Source of the DNA: CAURNT01 sp963526495
GTDB lineage: Bacteria > Fusobacteriota > Fusobacteriia > Fusobacteriales > Leptotrichiaceae
Assembly (NCBI GenBank): GCA_963526495.1
Contig: CAURNT010000022.1
Span: 1-20,031, forward strand
DNA: 20,031 nucleotides
Direction of reading: 5' to 3'
The first letter of the stretch is position 1. Each line of letters opens with the position of its first letter. Below the pieces are notes generated by a model. That model had not been told where the DNA came from. It ran no database searches and saw nothing but the letters and a program-made list of their open reading frames with translations. A program made the translations under genes and the position numbers. Positions 7,683-15,777 of this stretch are shown here, piece after piece.

Positions 7683-9117
7683 ATTTTAATCCTTCTAAAT
7701 AGTTATATAATGTCTTAACATGTACTCCTGTTGCTCCTACTGGTAAATATCCATAAGCTTTAGATAAAAAGGCAGTTCCTGCTATATCTAAATGTACCCA
7801 AGGTGTATTATTAACAAATTCTCCTATAAATAAACCAGCTGTTATAGTTCCTCCCATTCTTCCACCTGAGTTTTTAATATCAGCAACTCTTGAATTATTC
7901 AATTGTTTAAATTCATCAGATGTTGGAAGTAACCATATTGGTTCTCCTGCTTCTTTTGAAGCTTCTAAAATATCTTTAAATAATTCTTTATTATTTGTTA
8001 CAGAACCTGTATAATATTCTGAAAGAGCTACAAGACATGCTCCTGTTAAAGTTGCAAGATCTATTATTTTATCTGCTTTTAAAACAGTTGAAGCATAATA
8101 TACAGCATCAGCTAAAGTTAATCTTCCTTCTGCATCTGTATTATCTACTTCTATAGTCTTCCCTGCCATAGAACCTATGATATCCCCTGGTTTATATGCA
8201 TCTCCACTTATAGAATTCTCACAAGCTGCTACAACTCCATATACATTTGTTTTAACATTATTCTTTGCTATGGCAAGCATAGTTCCTATAACTGTTCCTG
8301 CACCTCCCATATCACAAAACATTGTTTTCATTCCATCGTTTGGTTTTATAGAATATCCACCTGTATCATAAGTTACTCCTTTTCCAACTAATGCAACTTT
8401 TTCTGTACTTTCTGAATTATTCATATATTCCATAACTATCAATCTAGGTTTATTACTTGATCCTCTTGCAACTGATAGATAAGCTTCCATTCCTAATTCT
8501 TTTATTTCTTTTTCTTCATATATTTTTACTTTTACTCCAAATTTTTCTAATTCTTCTTTTGTAATGTTAGCTAAAGTTTCTGGATATATATAGTTTGAAG
8601 GAAGATTTACTAAATCTCTTGTAAAGTACACTCCATCCATAATATTTTGGATTTTTAGAAGTTCAGCTACTACTTTTTCTTCTTTTTCTTCTTCTATATC
8701 AAATCTTACATTTAATTCAAATTCATCTTCTTTTTTACTTTTAAATCTATCGTATATATATCCTGCATGAAGTATTCCTTCATATGCAGCTCCATAAGTT
8801 TTTCTTGTACATAAACCATTTAATTTAGGTATATATACTTTAACTTCAGGTTCTTTTTTAGCTTCTAATTCTTTAGCAAATTTAAAAAATATTTTTCTAA
8901 CCTTATCTAATGTTAAGTCTTTTTCTTTTCCTAAACCAACAAAAACATATCTTTGTTTATCTTCAATATCTCTATAAACAACAATTTCTCCTTCTTTACC
9001 AGAGAATAATCCTTTTTTATTCAATTTTTCAAATACTTCATTTTCTATTTTATCTTCTTCAAATAATAAAATAGCTTCTAATTCATTTATTAATTCTTCT
9101 TCTAATTTAAAACTCAT
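7681..9117 (-). CDS. pepA: M17 leucyl aminopeptidase
   Basis: A cytosolic metallo-aminopeptidase of the M17 (leucyl aminopeptidase) family, 478 residues, usual length. It removes N-terminal residues from peptides in protein turnover and peptide use. The C-terminal catalytic domain shows KGVTYDTGG (246-254), with Lys246 and Asp251 as metal ligands, a third ligand Asp269 in MFCDMGG, and the family signature NTDAEGRL (326-333), whose Asp328 and Glu330 bind metal and Arg332 is catalytic. The common FDSGG is YDTGG here, a conservative change. The N-terminal 160 residues are the poorly conserved regulatory domain. Start ATG follows TAGGAG, which overlaps the stop codon of the upstream transporter gene. 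It is the last gene of the pth-nptA-pepA operon. Confidence 0.93.
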   Translation of the reverse strand: MSFKLEEELINELEAILLFEEDKIENEVFEKLNKKGLFSGKEGEIVVYRDIEDKQRYVFVGLGKEKDLTLDKVRKIFFKFAKELEAKKEPEVKVYIPKLNGLCTRKTYGAAYEGILHAGYIYDRFKSKKEDEFELNVRFDIEEEKEEKVVAELLKIQNIMDGVYFTRDLVNLPSNYIYPETLANITKEELEKFGVKVKIYEEKEIKELGMEAYLSVARGSSNKPRLIVMEYMNNSESTEKVALVGKGVTYDTGGYSIKPNDGMKTMFCDMGGAGTVIGTMLAIAKNNVKTNVYGVVAACENSISGDAYKPGDIIGSMAGKTIEVDNTDAEGRLTLADAVYYASTVLKADKIIDLATLTGACLVALSEYYTGSVTNNKELFKDILEASKEAGEPIWLLPTSDEFKQLNNSRVADIKNSGGRMGGTITAGLFIGEFVNNTPWVHLDIAGTAFLSKAYGYLPVGATGVHVKTLYNYLEGLK

Positions 9118-9128
9118 AATTTTATCTC

Positions 9129-10751
9129 CTACATTCTATTTTCTAATACATTTTCAACTATATTTCTTGCATGATCACACACTCTTGTAAAGTGAGAAAT
9201 TAAATCTATATAATAAAGTCCTGAATGAATTTCACATTCTTGATTACTTACTCTTTTAATATGATTTTTTCTTACTTTTTTTTCATAACTATATATCTTA
9301 TTATGTAAATCAAGAGCCTCTATTGCTTTTTCTTTATCTGAATTTTTAAGTGCATCTATTGCACATTTTATCATATCGGTTGATATTTGTAATAAATTAT
9401 CTATTTCATTTTGTGCTGTTTCAGAATATTTTAATCCTTTCTTTATTTGATATTTTACATCATTTACTATACCAAATGCATGATCTCCTATTCTTTCAAT
9501 ATCTCTACACATATCTAAATATATACTTATTTCTTCTCCTTCTTTAACATTTAAATGTTCTCTAGAAAGTTCTGTCAAATATTTAGTTATTTCTTGATCT
9601 AAATTATTTACTCCATCTTCATGTTTTTCTAATTTTTCAGCTAATTTTTCATCATGATTTTTAAAGTAAACAACTGAATCTCCTAAATTTTTCATAGCAA
9701 GTTCTGTCATGTGTATTATTTCTTGTTTTACTTGACCTAATGCTATAGCCGGTGTTTTTAATAATATTTTATCTAAATATTTTATTATATATCCTTGTTT
9801 TTCATTATCATCTTTAATTAGTTTTGTTACTATATAAGCTAGAACTCCTATGAAAGGGAATAATAATATAGTATTTATAGTATTAAATGAACCATGAGCA
9901 AATGCTATTGTAAGTTTAGGTGTTAAATGTAAAATTTCTTGCATTTTTTCTATAAACATAGTAAATGGTGTTAAGAATATCAAGAAAATTATAGTTCCTA
10001 TAACATTAAATAATACATGAGAAAGTGCTATTCTTTTAGCATCTGAATTAGCACCTATTACTGCTATTACTGCTGTTATTGTTGTACCTATATTATCTCC
10101 AAATAAAACAGGTAAAGTTGCCTTTAAAGTAATTAAACCATCTTGATGTAAATTTTGTAATATACTAATTGTTGCACTTGAAGCTTGAACAAGCATTGTT
10201 ATACCTGTACCAACAAATACTCCAAGTATAGGTGTATTACTTAATTGTACTGTTAAATCTTTAAATTCTTGAAGGTCTCTTAATGGATACATTGCATCTG
10301 ACATTAATGTTAATGCATAAAATATTCCACCAAAACCAAATAATAATCTTCCAATATTATTGATAGTTTTAGATTTAATAAAGGTTTGACATGCTACTCC
10401 TAAAAATAGTATAGGTAGTGCATAATGTGTTATATTAAATCCTATAATAAAGGTAGTAAGCGTTGTTCCAATATTAGCTCCCATTATTATTGAAATAGCT
10501 TGTTTTATATTTAAAAGTCCTGCTCCTACCAATCCTATAACAATAACAGAAGTTCCTGAGCTAGATTGAATTAGGGCTGTAACTAATATACCAACTAAAA
10601 CTCCAGAAAAAGGCGAGTTAGTATATTTATCCAATATTTGCCTTAATCTATCTCCAGCAATCATTTGAAGACCATCACCCATATATTTAATACAGAAAAG
10701 GAATAATCCCAATCCTCCTAAAAATTCAAAAATAATTTTTTGAAATTCCAT
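9129..10751 (-). CDS. Na/Pi cotransporter family protein with PhoU domain
   Basis: A 540-residue inner-membrane protein of the NptA/PhoU-type Na+/phosphate cotransporter family (PF02690 repeats). Two inverted transport repeats are visible. The first has QSSSGTS (62-68) and GANIGTT (91-97); the second has QASSATIS (189-196) and GDNIGTT (218-224). About eight hydrophobic segments run to near residue 310. From about 340 to the end there is a helical PhoU-like domain rich in charged heptads, with ICRDIERIGDHA-type and DHARNIVE features typical of PhoU. Likely role: phosphate uptake, or regulation of phosphate flux. It lies 5 bases after the pth fusion gene, with AGGAGG 12 bases before its ATG, and 11 bases before pepA. 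Individual substrates in this family are rarely proven. Confidence 0.9.
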   Translation of the reverse strand: MEFQKIIFEFLGGLGLFLFCIKYMGDGLQMIAGDRLRQILDKYTNSPFSGVLVGILVTALIQSSSGTSVIVIGLVGAGLLNIKQAISIIMGANIGTTLTTFIIGFNITHYALPILFLGVACQTFIKSKTINNIGRLLFGFGGIFYALTLMSDAMYPLRDLQEFKDLTVQLSNTPILGVFVGTGITMLVQASSATISILQNLHQDGLITLKATLPVLFGDNIGTTITAVIAVIGANSDAKRIALSHVLFNVIGTIIFLIFLTPFTMFIEKMQEILHLTPKLTIAFAHGSFNTINTILLFPFIGVLAYIVTKLIKDDNEKQGYIIKYLDKILLKTPAIALGQVKQEIIHMTELAMKNLGDSVVYFKNHDEKLAEKLEKHEDGVNNLDQEITKYLTELSREHLNVKEGEEISIYLDMCRDIERIGDHAFGIVNDVKYQIKKGLKYSETAQNEIDNLLQISTDMIKCAIDALKNSDKEKAIEALDLHNKIYSYEKKVRKNHIKRVSNQECEIHSGLYYIDLISHFTRVCDHARNIVENVLENRM

Positions 10752-10756
10752 AATTT

Positions 10757-11842
10757 TTAAAAACCTCCTAGTTTATATCTAAAAGCTAATCTTTCAGAAT
10801 TTTCTGAATAATTAATTTTTGCAATATATATAAATTTTGTTTTTTCTAATAACTTTAACATAGATATATTTTTTTCATGAGTATCCGTATAAATTATAAA
10901 ACGAGAATCTCTTATAGAAATTCTAATAAGTTTGTCTATAAATAGTTTTCCATAGCCTTTATTATGAAAATTAGAATCTATTATTAATCTATGAATTATA
11001 GAATCATTTTCATCTTCTTTTATATTTATATATGCTTCCTCTTTTTTATATGATAAAGCTGCATAACCAATTATATTGTTTTCTACTTCTAAAACATATC
11101 CAATTTCTTCTAAAATATCTTGTTCAAAAATTTCCTTACTAGGATATTTGTCATCCCATTGTTGAATATTTTTTTGCTTTTGATATTCAACAGCATTATT
11201 TTTTAAAGTTAAAATTTTTTCTAAATCTTTATTTTTTGCTTTTCTTAATTTAGGTTCTTGTTTTTTTTCCTTTTTATTATTCTTTTTTATATTATATTTA
11301 GAACTAATATTATTAATATTTTCTCCTTTTAGGAATTCTGAAATAACATCAAAAATATTACTTTTTATTTTTTCTATTTCATTAAATTCTTCTTTAGAAA
11401 AATTACCAAGAACATGATTTACAACGCTAATATTATTAGGTTTATTTATACCTATTCTTAGTCTATTAAAATCTTCTCCTAAAACAGAAATAATAGATTT
11501 AATTCCATTTTGTCCTCCAGAAGATCCATTAGCTTTTATTTTTATTTCTCCTATTTTAATATCTAAATCATCATGTATAATTAAAATATCTTTATTTTCT
11601 ATTTTAAAAAAGTTTTTAATTTCAATTACAGCATTACCACTTAAATTCATAAAGGTTAAAGGTTTTTGAAATAAAATATCTTCTCCATTTATATTCATTT
11701 TGGTATAAAGAGAATTAAATTTATTTTTCCATATAACATTATTAAAGTTATTTAAATATGAATCAAGTATTATAAATCCAATATTATGCCTATTTTTTTC
11801 ATATTCTTTTCCAGGATTTCCTAGACCAACTATTAGTTTCAT
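10757..11842 (-). CDS. pth: Peptidyl-tRNA hydrolase fused to a GNAT acetyltransferase
   Basis: A 361-residue two-domain protein in one uninterrupted frame. Residues 1-185 are a complete Pth, which frees tRNA from peptidyl-tRNA dropped by ribosomes: GLGNPG at 6-11, catalytic His19 in NRHNIGF, FMNLSG (64-69), HDDLD (90-94) with Asp92, and GGQNGIKS (109-116) with Asn112. A Lys/Asn-rich linker (about 186-197) joins a GNAT domain (198-361) that begins LRKAKNKDLEKI, has QWDDKYP (228-234), a pattern I recall from uncharacterised Firmicute GNATs, then IIHRLIID and the acetyl-CoA loop HNKGYG (293-298), and closes with a typical beta-strand end. Normal bacterial Pth is about 190 residues, so the second domain is an extra. 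Start ATG follows AGGAGG closely. First gene of the operon with nptA and pepA, directly left of oriC. Confidence 0.9.
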   Translation of the reverse strand: MKLIVGLGNPGKEYEKNRHNIGFIILDSYLNNFNNVIWKNKFNSLYTKMNINGEDILFQKPLTFMNLSGNAVIEIKNFFKIENKDILIIHDDLDIKIGEIKIKANGSSGGQNGIKSIISVLGEDFNRLRIGINKPNNISVVNHVLGNFSKEEFNEIEKIKSNIFDVISEFLKGENINNISSKYNIKKNNKKEKKQEPKLRKAKNKDLEKILTLKNNAVEYQKQKNIQQWDDKYPSKEIFEQDILEEIGYVLEVENNIIGYAALSYKKEEAYINIKEDENDSIIHRLIIDSNFHNKGYGKLFIDKLIRISIRDSRFIIYTDTHEKNISMLKLLEKTKFIYIAKINYSENSERLAFRYKLGGF

Positions 11843-12202
11843 AGTCCTCCTAAAGTTTTTTTATCATATAAATTTTATCATTTTTTTAGAAAATTGACTA
11901 CTAATTTTTTTCGTTAATTATAATATATATATATTTATATATCATTTTATTTATTATCATTATGTTCGTGATTTCGTGTAAAGTCTTTATTTATTATACT
12001 TTTCTGCTATTTTTTTTCGTTCTTATTTTTTCTTATTTTGTGAGAAAATTTTTAAAAAATTTTTTTCTTATTTATTTCACAAGCTTTTGTGAATTTTTTA
12101 GTTTACGTGAATTTTATTGTGAAAATATTTTAAATATCACGTTAAAAAAATATAACAGTAAGAGAATAATTTCTTGAAATCTTTTATTTATATGTTTTTT
12201 AT

Positions 12203-12455
12203 TGTGAATAACTAGTGAATTAGTGAATAAATGTAATGTTAATAAATTAAAAGCAACATTCAAGCACGTCAAAGTCTAATCTAAAGTTTACAACAGGCAA
12301 AAAAAGTAAAAAAATTTTGCATGTGAACAACTTTTTTTCAATAGCTAAAAATGGCATTAGGTTGATGTGAATGGATGTGAATAAATTTTGATAAAGGTTG
12401 ATTTTTAAATGGTTAACAATGGTTTTTTATATGTGAATAAAGTTTGTGTGAATAG
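12203..12455 (+). promoter_or_regulatory. Cluster of DnaA-box-like sites
   Basis: TGTGAATAA (reverse TTATTCACA) occurs exactly at 12203-12211, 12376-12384 and 12432-12440. Near matches are AGTGAATTA 12214-12222, AGTGAATAA 12222-12230, TGTGAACAA 12322-12330, TGTGAATGG 12366-12374 and TGTGAATAG 12447-12455. All point the same way. They differ from the textbook TTATCCACA at one central base. The last box ends 11 bases before the dnaA -35 element, so DnaA may repress its own gene. Confidence 0.7.
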
Positions 12456-12466
12456 TAATTTGAAGT

Positions 12467-12495
12467 TTGAAAATATGTATTTTTTATGTTAATAT
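12467..12495 (+). promoter_or_regulatory. dnaA promoter
   Basis: TTGAAA (12467-12472) and TAATAT (12490-12495) are separated by 17 bases, about 34 bases before the dnaA start. Confidence 0.7.
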
Positions 12496-12528
12496 AGCTA
12501 TAGAAAAAAGAAAGGATTTAGATAAGAT

Positions 12529-13863
12529 ATGTTCGAACCAAATCAAATATGGGAAGCTATAAAAAATATACTACCAAACAATAATATTAAATTATCAGAG
12601 GATATAAATAAAAATGTAAAAGCAAAAGATTTTGAAGATTATTTAGTTTTAGAAGTTTTAGATAAAGATTCATATTTAGAATTAAAATCTTTAAAGGAAA
12701 AAATAGAAAGATTGGCAACCAATCAGTTTAAACCCTTAATCCAAAAAAATATCTGTATTGATTTGGTAAAATTGTATGAAGAAGATAATAAGGTAGATAC
12801 AATAAAACAAGAAGATTTATTTGAATCTAATTTAAATCCAGAATATAGACTAAATAACTATATTGTAGGAGATAATAATATGCACGCTTATGGTCTTGCA
12901 ACCTCTATAGCTAATGTAGAAGGTGCAGATTATAGTCCTTTATTAATATATGGGGATTCAGGGCTTGGAAAAACACATTTGGCGCAAGCTATAGGAAATG
13001 AGTATACAAGAGAACATAAAAAAAAGGTTAAATATATGACAGCTAATACTTTTACTAATGAATGGCTTGCAACATATATTAATTATGGAAATAATTCTCA
13101 AAATAATCCTTTTAACTTTAGAAAACAATTTCAAGATTTAGATATGTTGATAATAGATGACGTACAATTCTTTGAAACTGTTTTTGGAAGAGGAGAAGAT
13201 AAAACTCAAAAGGAATTTTATGAAGTATTTAATATGCTTTATGAAAAAGGGAAACCTATAATATTAATATCAGATAAATATCCTGATAAGTTTCAAAATG
13301 CAGATGAAAGATTAAGAACAAGATTTAAAAGTGGAACTTCTGCAGAGTTAAGATTGCCAGATAAGTCAGTGAGAATGTCAATGATAAAAAATTATGCAGA
13401 AACTAATAATTTGGATATAAGTGATGAATTAATAGCATATATATCAGATGAATTAGAAACTAATTTTAGAGAAATTTTAGGAGTTATGAAAACTTTAAAA
13501 TCTAAAGTTAAATTTTTTGAAAAAAATATAGATAAAGATTTAATTGATGAAGAATTGAATAAAAGAGAAAAGAAAAGAAAAGAAGAAATAACAAAAGAAA
13601 AAGTTATGGATGAAGTTTGCAGATATTATAATATAAATAAAGAAGAAATATTAAGTAAGAAAAGAACGAGCGATGTTGTTAAGCCTCGTGATGCTTTTAG
13701 ATTTATACTTGCAAAAGGTCTTAATATGGAAATTGGGAAGATAGGTAAGATACTAAATACTGATCATAGTGCTGTTTCTAAAGCTATAAAAAAAGTTGAA
13801 GAAACAACAGATAAAGAATTAAAAGCAGATATAGCTCAAATAAGAATAAAATTAGGTGTATAA
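12529..13863 (+). CDS. dnaA: Chromosomal replication initiator DnaA (divergent)
   Basis: A 444-residue DnaA, the AAA+ ATPase that binds oriC boxes, opens the duplex and loads helicase. Domain I is about 1-85 and domain II is very short. Domain III has Walker A GDSGLGKTH (142-150), Walker B IIDDVQFF (208-215) and the box VII region DERLRTRF (259-266). Domain IV (about 355-444) is the DNA-binding part: VVKPRD (383-388) keeps the Arg that contacts the minor groove in E. coli. The signature normally reading GGRDHTTV is NTDHSAV (410-416), so the Arg and both Gly are missing and the helix-turn-helix loop looks shorter. After Walker B there is an unusual ETVFGRGEDKTQ in place of the short K-E-x-T-Q turn. 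Start ATG has AAAGGA upstream. It is monocistronic and is not followed by dnaN. Confidence 0.93.
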   Translation: MFEPNQIWEAIKNILPNNNIKLSEDINKNVKAKDFEDYLVLEVLDKDSYLELKSLKEKIERLATNQFKPLIQKNICIDLVKLYEEDNKVDTIKQEDLFESNLNPEYRLNNYIVGDNNMHAYGLATSIANVEGADYSPLLIYGDSGLGKTHLAQAIGNEYTREHKKKVKYMTANTFTNEWLATYINYGNNSQNNPFNFRKQFQDLDMLIIDDVQFFETVFGRGEDKTQKEFYEVFNMLYEKGKPIILISDKYPDKFQNADERLRTRFKSGTSAELRLPDKSVRMSMIKNYAETNNLDISDELIAYISDELETNFREILGVMKTLKSKVKFFEKNIDKDLIDEELNKREKKRKEEITKEKVMDEVCRYYNINKEEILSKKRTSDVVKPRDAFRFILAKGLNMEIGKIGKILNTDHSAVSKAIKKVEETTDKELKADIAQIRIKLGV

Positions 13864-13890
13864 AAAAAAACGGATAATTCCGTTTTTTTT
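13863..13890. terminator. Bidirectional terminator after dnaA and the era operon
   Basis: Eight A then CGGA (13863-13874), loop TAAT, then TCCG and eight T (13879-13890). It serves dnaA in the plus direction and the convergent era operon in the minus direction, and overlaps the stop codons of both genes. Confidence 0.85.
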
Positions 13891-14713
13891 ATATGTTTTC
13901 TATACTAAATTTCTCTTCCATTTTTTCTAGTAATAATGAAACTAAACCATCTGCAATAGAACGACTAAGAGTTCCAACACCTAATCTCTCACGTCTAATT
14001 ATACTTGTTAATATAGCACGTAATCCTAGCATATTAGGATTATTATTTACATATTCTTCAAATGAAGATATTTTCAATAGTTTAGTAGTTTCAGAATATG
14101 TATAGTCACAAAATAAAGGATTATGAATAAATTTAATTAATTCATTCGTTTCTTTACCATAATCAGCATAAAATTCAGGGGTTTTTCTATTGTTTGTTGG
14201 TAACCATTTTATAGGTTCTTTTTTATCAAATATTTCTTTATAACTTAATATATTATCAAACAGATTTTTTTTGTATGAATATAATTCTAATCTAAATTCT
14301 TTAAAATTTTCATCAAGCAATAAAATATCTTCTAATTTTTTTCCGTTATAAATATCTTTTAATATTTTCACTAAAAATTCATTATTTTCATTGTTAAAAA
14401 ATGAAGTAAAAATATTTTGTAAATTTATAGATAAATTAAATTTTCTTTTTTGTAAAAAATTTTTAAGAAATTCTAAATTAGCACCATTTCTACCTAAGTA
14501 TATAGCAAGGTTTATAGCTTCAATATCATTGTTATCTTTATCTAGTAATTTAGAAAAAAAAGATAAATCTCTACTATTACTATAAATATATGATATTAAA
14601 AAACTATTATTAAAAGTAGTTTCAAAATTTAAATTTTTAATATTTTCTAAAGTTTTTTCTTTATTGTTATATCCATTTATGTAGCATTGAACTACTTTAA
14701 AAATATTTTCCAT
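13889..14713 (-). CDS. Uncharacterised helical protein, C-terminus resembling DUF6508
   Basis: A 274-residue soluble protein of unknown function with no signal peptide or membrane segment. The first 135 residues are Asn/Leu/Phe-rich and helical, with a weakly repeat-like part (AIYLGRNGANLEFLKNFLQ) reminiscent of helical solenoids. The C-terminal half (about 160-270) has W..., PEFYADYGKETNELIKFI, CDYTYSE and then LRAILTSIIRRERLGVGTLS followed by ADGLVSLLLEKMEE. That order (Trp, Tyr-Ser/Gly-x-x-v, then A-x-x-x-x-x-x-R-x-E-R with a Gly and a final L-x-x-L helix) is what I recall of DUF6508 proteins; the match is from memory and tentative. It lies 11 bases after era with an AGAGGT ribosome site, so the two are co-transcribed. 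Confidence 0.7.
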   Translation of the reverse strand: MENIFKVVQCYINGYNNKEKTLENIKNLNFETTFNNSFLISYIYSNSRDLSFFSKLLDKDNNDIEAINLAIYLGRNGANLEFLKNFLQKRKFNLSINLQNIFTSFFNNENNEFLVKILKDIYNGKKLEDILLLDENFKEFRLELYSYKKNLFDNILSYKEIFDKKEPIKWLPTNNRKTPEFYADYGKETNELIKFIHNPLFCDYTYSETTKLLKISSFEEYVNNNPNMLGLRAILTSIIRRERLGVGTLSRSIADGLVSLLLEKMEEKFSIENI

Positions 14714-14724
14714 AAATTACCTCT

Positions 14725-15618
14725 TTATTTCTTTTTATTAATTTCATAACCTAATTCTTTTAACATTCTTTCATTTTTTCTCCAGTTTTTAGAAACTTTA
14801 ACCCATAATTTTAATGTTATTTTAAGACCGGTAAGAGCTTCTATTTCACGTCTACTTTCTATACCAATTTCTTTAAGTAAAGACCCATTAAGTCCTATTA
14901 TAATACCTTTTTGACTATTTCTTTCAACATATATATTGACTTCATATCTTCTTTTATCATTTTTTGTTTCAATATCAATAATTTCTACGGCAACACTGTG
15001 AGGTATTTCGTCACGAGTTTTAAGTAATATTTTTTCTCTTATAGTTTCTATAACTATTTTGTTAACAGATAAATCAGTATAATAGTCTTCAGGATAAAAC
15101 CACATGTCATTAGAAAGATAATTTTTAACAACATCAAATATTTTATGTATACCTAGTCCATATTCAGATGATATGGTTATTATCCCTTCAAAATTACCTA
15201 ATTTTTCTTTTATTTCTTTTTCTTTACTTAAGATATCTTCATCAGTCATTTGATCTATTTTATTAATAATTATATATGTAGGAGTATTTGAAAGACGTAT
15301 ATTTTCATTAACAAACATATCTCCGGGACCAATTTCTTGAGTACCATCAAGTACAAAAAAAACAAGGTCACATTCATTAAGAGTTTCTATAGCAATTTCT
15401 GTCATGTGTTCTCCTAACAGATGTTTTGGTTTATGTATACCTGGAGTATCTACAAATATATATTGGTTATCTCCTTTATTAACTATTCCTCTAATTTTAT
15501 CACGAGTAGTACCAGATTTATCAGAAACAATAGCAACTTTTTCTTCTATTAATTTATTTATTAAAGTTGATTTACCAACATTAGGTCTACCAACTATGGA
15601 AATGAAACCTGATTTCAT
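14725..15618 (-). CDS. era: GTPase Era, ribosome assembly factor
   Basis: A 297-residue Era, full length. It is an essential GTPase that binds the 3' end of 16S rRNA during 30S maturation. G1 is GRPNVGKST (10-18), G2 around SGTTRD (35-40), G3 DTPG (57-60) followed by IHKPKH, typical of Era, and G4 NKID (119-122). The C-terminal KH RNA-binding domain has IIGLNGS (240-246) and ends with the family's LWVKVSKNWR (271-280). The open frame continues upstream to 15672, but ATG 15618-15616 directly follows AGGAGG, gives the usual length and starts MKSGFISIVG as expected; the longer form would also overlap the promoter. It is the first gene of a two-gene operon. Confidence 0.95.
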   Translation of the reverse strand: MKSGFISIVGRPNVGKSTLINKLIEEKVAIVSDKSGTTRDKIRGIVNKGDNQYIFVDTPGIHKPKHLLGEHMTEIAIETLNECDLVFFVLDGTQEIGPGDMFVNENIRLSNTPTYIIINKIDQMTDEDILSKEKEIKEKLGNFEGIITISSEYGLGIHKIFDVVKNYLSNDMWFYPEDYYTDLSVNKIVIETIREKILLKTRDEIPHSVAVEIIDIETKNDKRRYEVNIYVERNSQKGIIIGLNGSLLKEIGIESRREIEALTGLKITLKLWVKVSKNWRKNERMLKELGYEINKKK

Positions 15619-15643
15619 GAAACCTCCTATTTCTTTTTTTAAA

Positions 15644-15672
15644 AGTATATCATAAATATATTTTAAATACAA
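15644..15672 (-). promoter_or_regulatory. era promoter
   Basis: On the minus strand, TTGTAT (15667-15672) and TATACT (15644-15649) are separated by 17 bases, about 26 bases before the era start. Confidence 0.65.
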
Positions 15673-15777
15673 TTTTATTAAAAATAATAGTTATATTCTA
15701 TATTAAATGAAATATATTTTAAAAAATGAAAATATAGGGTATACTTTTATTGAAGTATTTATATTAAGGAGGAATCT

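Larger units (their letters stand above)
11843..12528. other. Putative replication origin (oriC) and dnaA upstream region
   Basis: This 686-base non-coding stretch lies between the divergent pth and dnaA genes. The left half (about 11880-12180) is almost pure A/T with long T runs on the plus strand and is the natural candidate for the unwinding element. It also holds scattered GTGA cores, including a perfect inverted pair TTCACAA (12076-12082) and TTGTGAA (12087-12093) around a 4-base gap. The right half (12203-12455) carries a cluster of DnaA-box-like nonamers, then the dnaA promoter. Position beside dnaA, AT bias and box clustering support oriC; none of this proves origin activity. Confidence 0.7.

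Noticed and set aside
11894..11924. TTGACT and TATAAT on the plus strand reading into oriC
   Set aside because: The spacer is 19 bases and no gene follows. In DNA this AT-rich such pairs are expected by chance. Transcription across the origin would need mapped transcript ends.
11962..12177. 71-residue plus-strand open frame in the dnaA upstream region
   Set aside because: It is Phe/Leu/Ile-rich because the DNA is T-rich, has no ribosome binding site, and lies in the probable unwinding region of oriC.
12203..12240. DnaA-trio motif next to the first box
   Set aside because: TAG and TAA triplets occur near the boxes, but they are not in a regular 3-base register long enough to separate from chance in AT-rich sequence.
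15619..15672. 18-residue N-terminal extension of Era
   Set aside because: It lies over the -10 box and the AGGAGG site, and Era with Met at 15618 has the normal length and start.
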